This document shows positions 11,611 to 12,207 of a stretch of 12,207 bases of DNA, one piece after another (within the stretch, counting starts at the first letter, position 1; every line of letters starts with the position of its first letter). Source of the stretch: Deltaproteobacteria bacterium (lineage in GTDB: Bacteria > Desulfobacterota > Desulfarculia > Adiutricales > Adiutricaceae); assembly GCA_031257955.1 (NCBI GenBank), contig JAIRNQ010000178.1, forward strand, positions 1 through 12,207. The letters run 5' to 3'. The position numbers and the translations under genes were made by a program. The notes under the pieces are model-generated. The model did no database searches. It was not told where the DNA came from and worked only from the letters and a program-made list of their open reading frames with translations.

Positions 11611-12207
11611 GGTGGGGGGCTTTTGGGGAGGCCGACGGGCTGGGTGAAGTCGGTCAGGCCGTACTTGCCCAGGTAAGCGGCCTCGTAGTTGGCCAGGCTT
11701 TCGGTGACCCGTTTGACGTATTCGGAGCTTTCGGCGAAGGGGAGCGTTTCCACGAAAAGGTCTAAGGGGCGTTCGGGGTGGGCCTTCATGAAGGCCTGGA
11801 CGTTAAAGGGCCCGCCGTTGTAGGCGGCCAGGGCCAGCGACTGGCTGCCGAAGGCGGCCTGGAGCCGGGCCAGATAGTTTGAGCCGTAACGGACGTTTAG
11901 TTCCGGATCGAAGAGATCGTCTTCGCGAAAGTTGGTGTCGCCCTGGAGGGCGGCCAGTTTCAGGGCCGTGGAGGGCAAGAGCTGCATGAGGCCCCGGGCG
12001 TTGGAGGCCGAGACCACCTCGGCTTGGAAGGCGCTTTCGGTGCGGATGACCGAGAGGATCAGCTGTGGGGGGAGGCCCAGTTCCCGCCAGGCCCGCAGGA
12101 CGGGCCTTCCATAGACCAGCGGGTGGTTCCAGCGGGATCCGCCAAAGCCCTGGGGGGCCTTGAGGCGGTTCATCAGGGCCACGGCCAGGCGATAGTCGCC
12201 GCCCATG
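11601..12207 (-). CDS. Soluble lytic transglycosylase, catalytic domain (5' end beyond the window)
   Basis: The visible 202 codons are the C-terminal part of a Slt70/MltC-type lytic transglycosylase, which cleaves the MurNAc-GlcNAc bond of peptidoglycan in the periplasm to give anhydro-muropeptides. The goose-type lysozyme-like domain is complete: LILSVIRTESAF with the catalytic Glu (57 residues after the methionine at 12206), then GLMQLLPSTA, the LNVRYGSNYLARL helix, LALAAYNGG and ETLPFAESSEYVKRV. These are the standard motifs of the SLT domain in the standard order. The methionine codon at 12204-12206 is probably internal: residues before the domain (RLAVALMNRLKAP) look like the end of a helical superhelix as in Slt70, and no upstream sequence is available. 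The protein ends in a proline-rich tail. Its stop codon lies within a long hairpin stem. Confidence 0.92.
   Translation of the reverse strand, partial: MGGDYRLAVALMNRLKAPQGFGGSRWNHPLVYGRPVLRAWRELGLPPQLILSVIRTESAFQAEVVSASNARGLMQLLPSTALKLAALQGDTNFREDDLFDPELNVRYGSNYLARLQAAFGSQSLALAAYNGGPFNVQAFMKAHPERPLDLFVETLPFAESSEYVKRVTESLANYEAAYLGKYGLTDFTQPVGLPKSPPPNF

Overview
The window looks like a chromosomal segment of a Gram-negative bacterium with GC-rich genes (many GGCC/CCGG runs) separated by long, AT-rich intergenic stretches. The gene set suggests a proteobacterial or Desulfobacterota ('deltaproteobacterial') diderm: two HU/IHF-family proteins, a Slt-type soluble lytic transglycosylase, a Sec-exported family 5 solute-binding protein and a membrane-anchored penicillin-binding protein. 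That placement is inferred from protein style only. No rRNA, tRNA, integrase, transposase or CRISPR array was seen.

Layout. On the minus strand, serS (1512-2792) and a short penicillin-binding transpeptidase (151-1515) form an ATGA-overlapping pair. They are driven by a good sigma70-type promoter at 3095-3123 and end in a hairpin that covers the last stop codon. Next on the minus strand is a probable three-gene run: a small membrane protein (5735-6106), a family 5 solute-binding protein (4084-5709) and a nitroreductase (3403-3969). A TPR protein (6581-8470) is on the plus strand. Two HU/IHF-family genes converge (9835-10224 plus, 10697-10993 minus). The right edge cuts a lytic transglycosylase (11601-12207, minus).

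The genes themselves are ordinary housekeeping and envelope functions: Ser-tRNA charging, peptidoglycan synthesis and remodelling, oligopeptide or metal-chelate binding, a flavoprotein oxidoreductase, a TPR scaffold and nucleoid proteins. The first HU protein is unusual in carrying a very acidic C-terminal tail.

Most of the unusual signal is between the genes. (1) Ahead of the TPR gene there is an extended -10 promoter, a highly paired stretch of about 220 nt and a GUGA-loop terminator; further on, a second hairpin plus T8 stands directly in front of the ribosome binding site. This looks like a small RNA gene or a twice-attenuated leader. (2) A 125-bp nested inverted-repeat element (3180-3304) shares its closing strand with an alternative hairpin. 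(3) A conserved module of about 76 nt (20-nt box plus GC hairpin, identical internal spacing) occurs twice in tandem between the convergent HU genes. (4) The long leader of the second HU gene carries a 33-bp tandem repeat. (5) A 1.36-kb gene-free region contains a 21-pair hairpin followed by about 220 nt with extreme G over C bias, and further on a run of five hairpins upstream of the first HU gene. None of these RNAs could be matched from memory to a named family. All pairings were read by eye, without a folding program or any database search.
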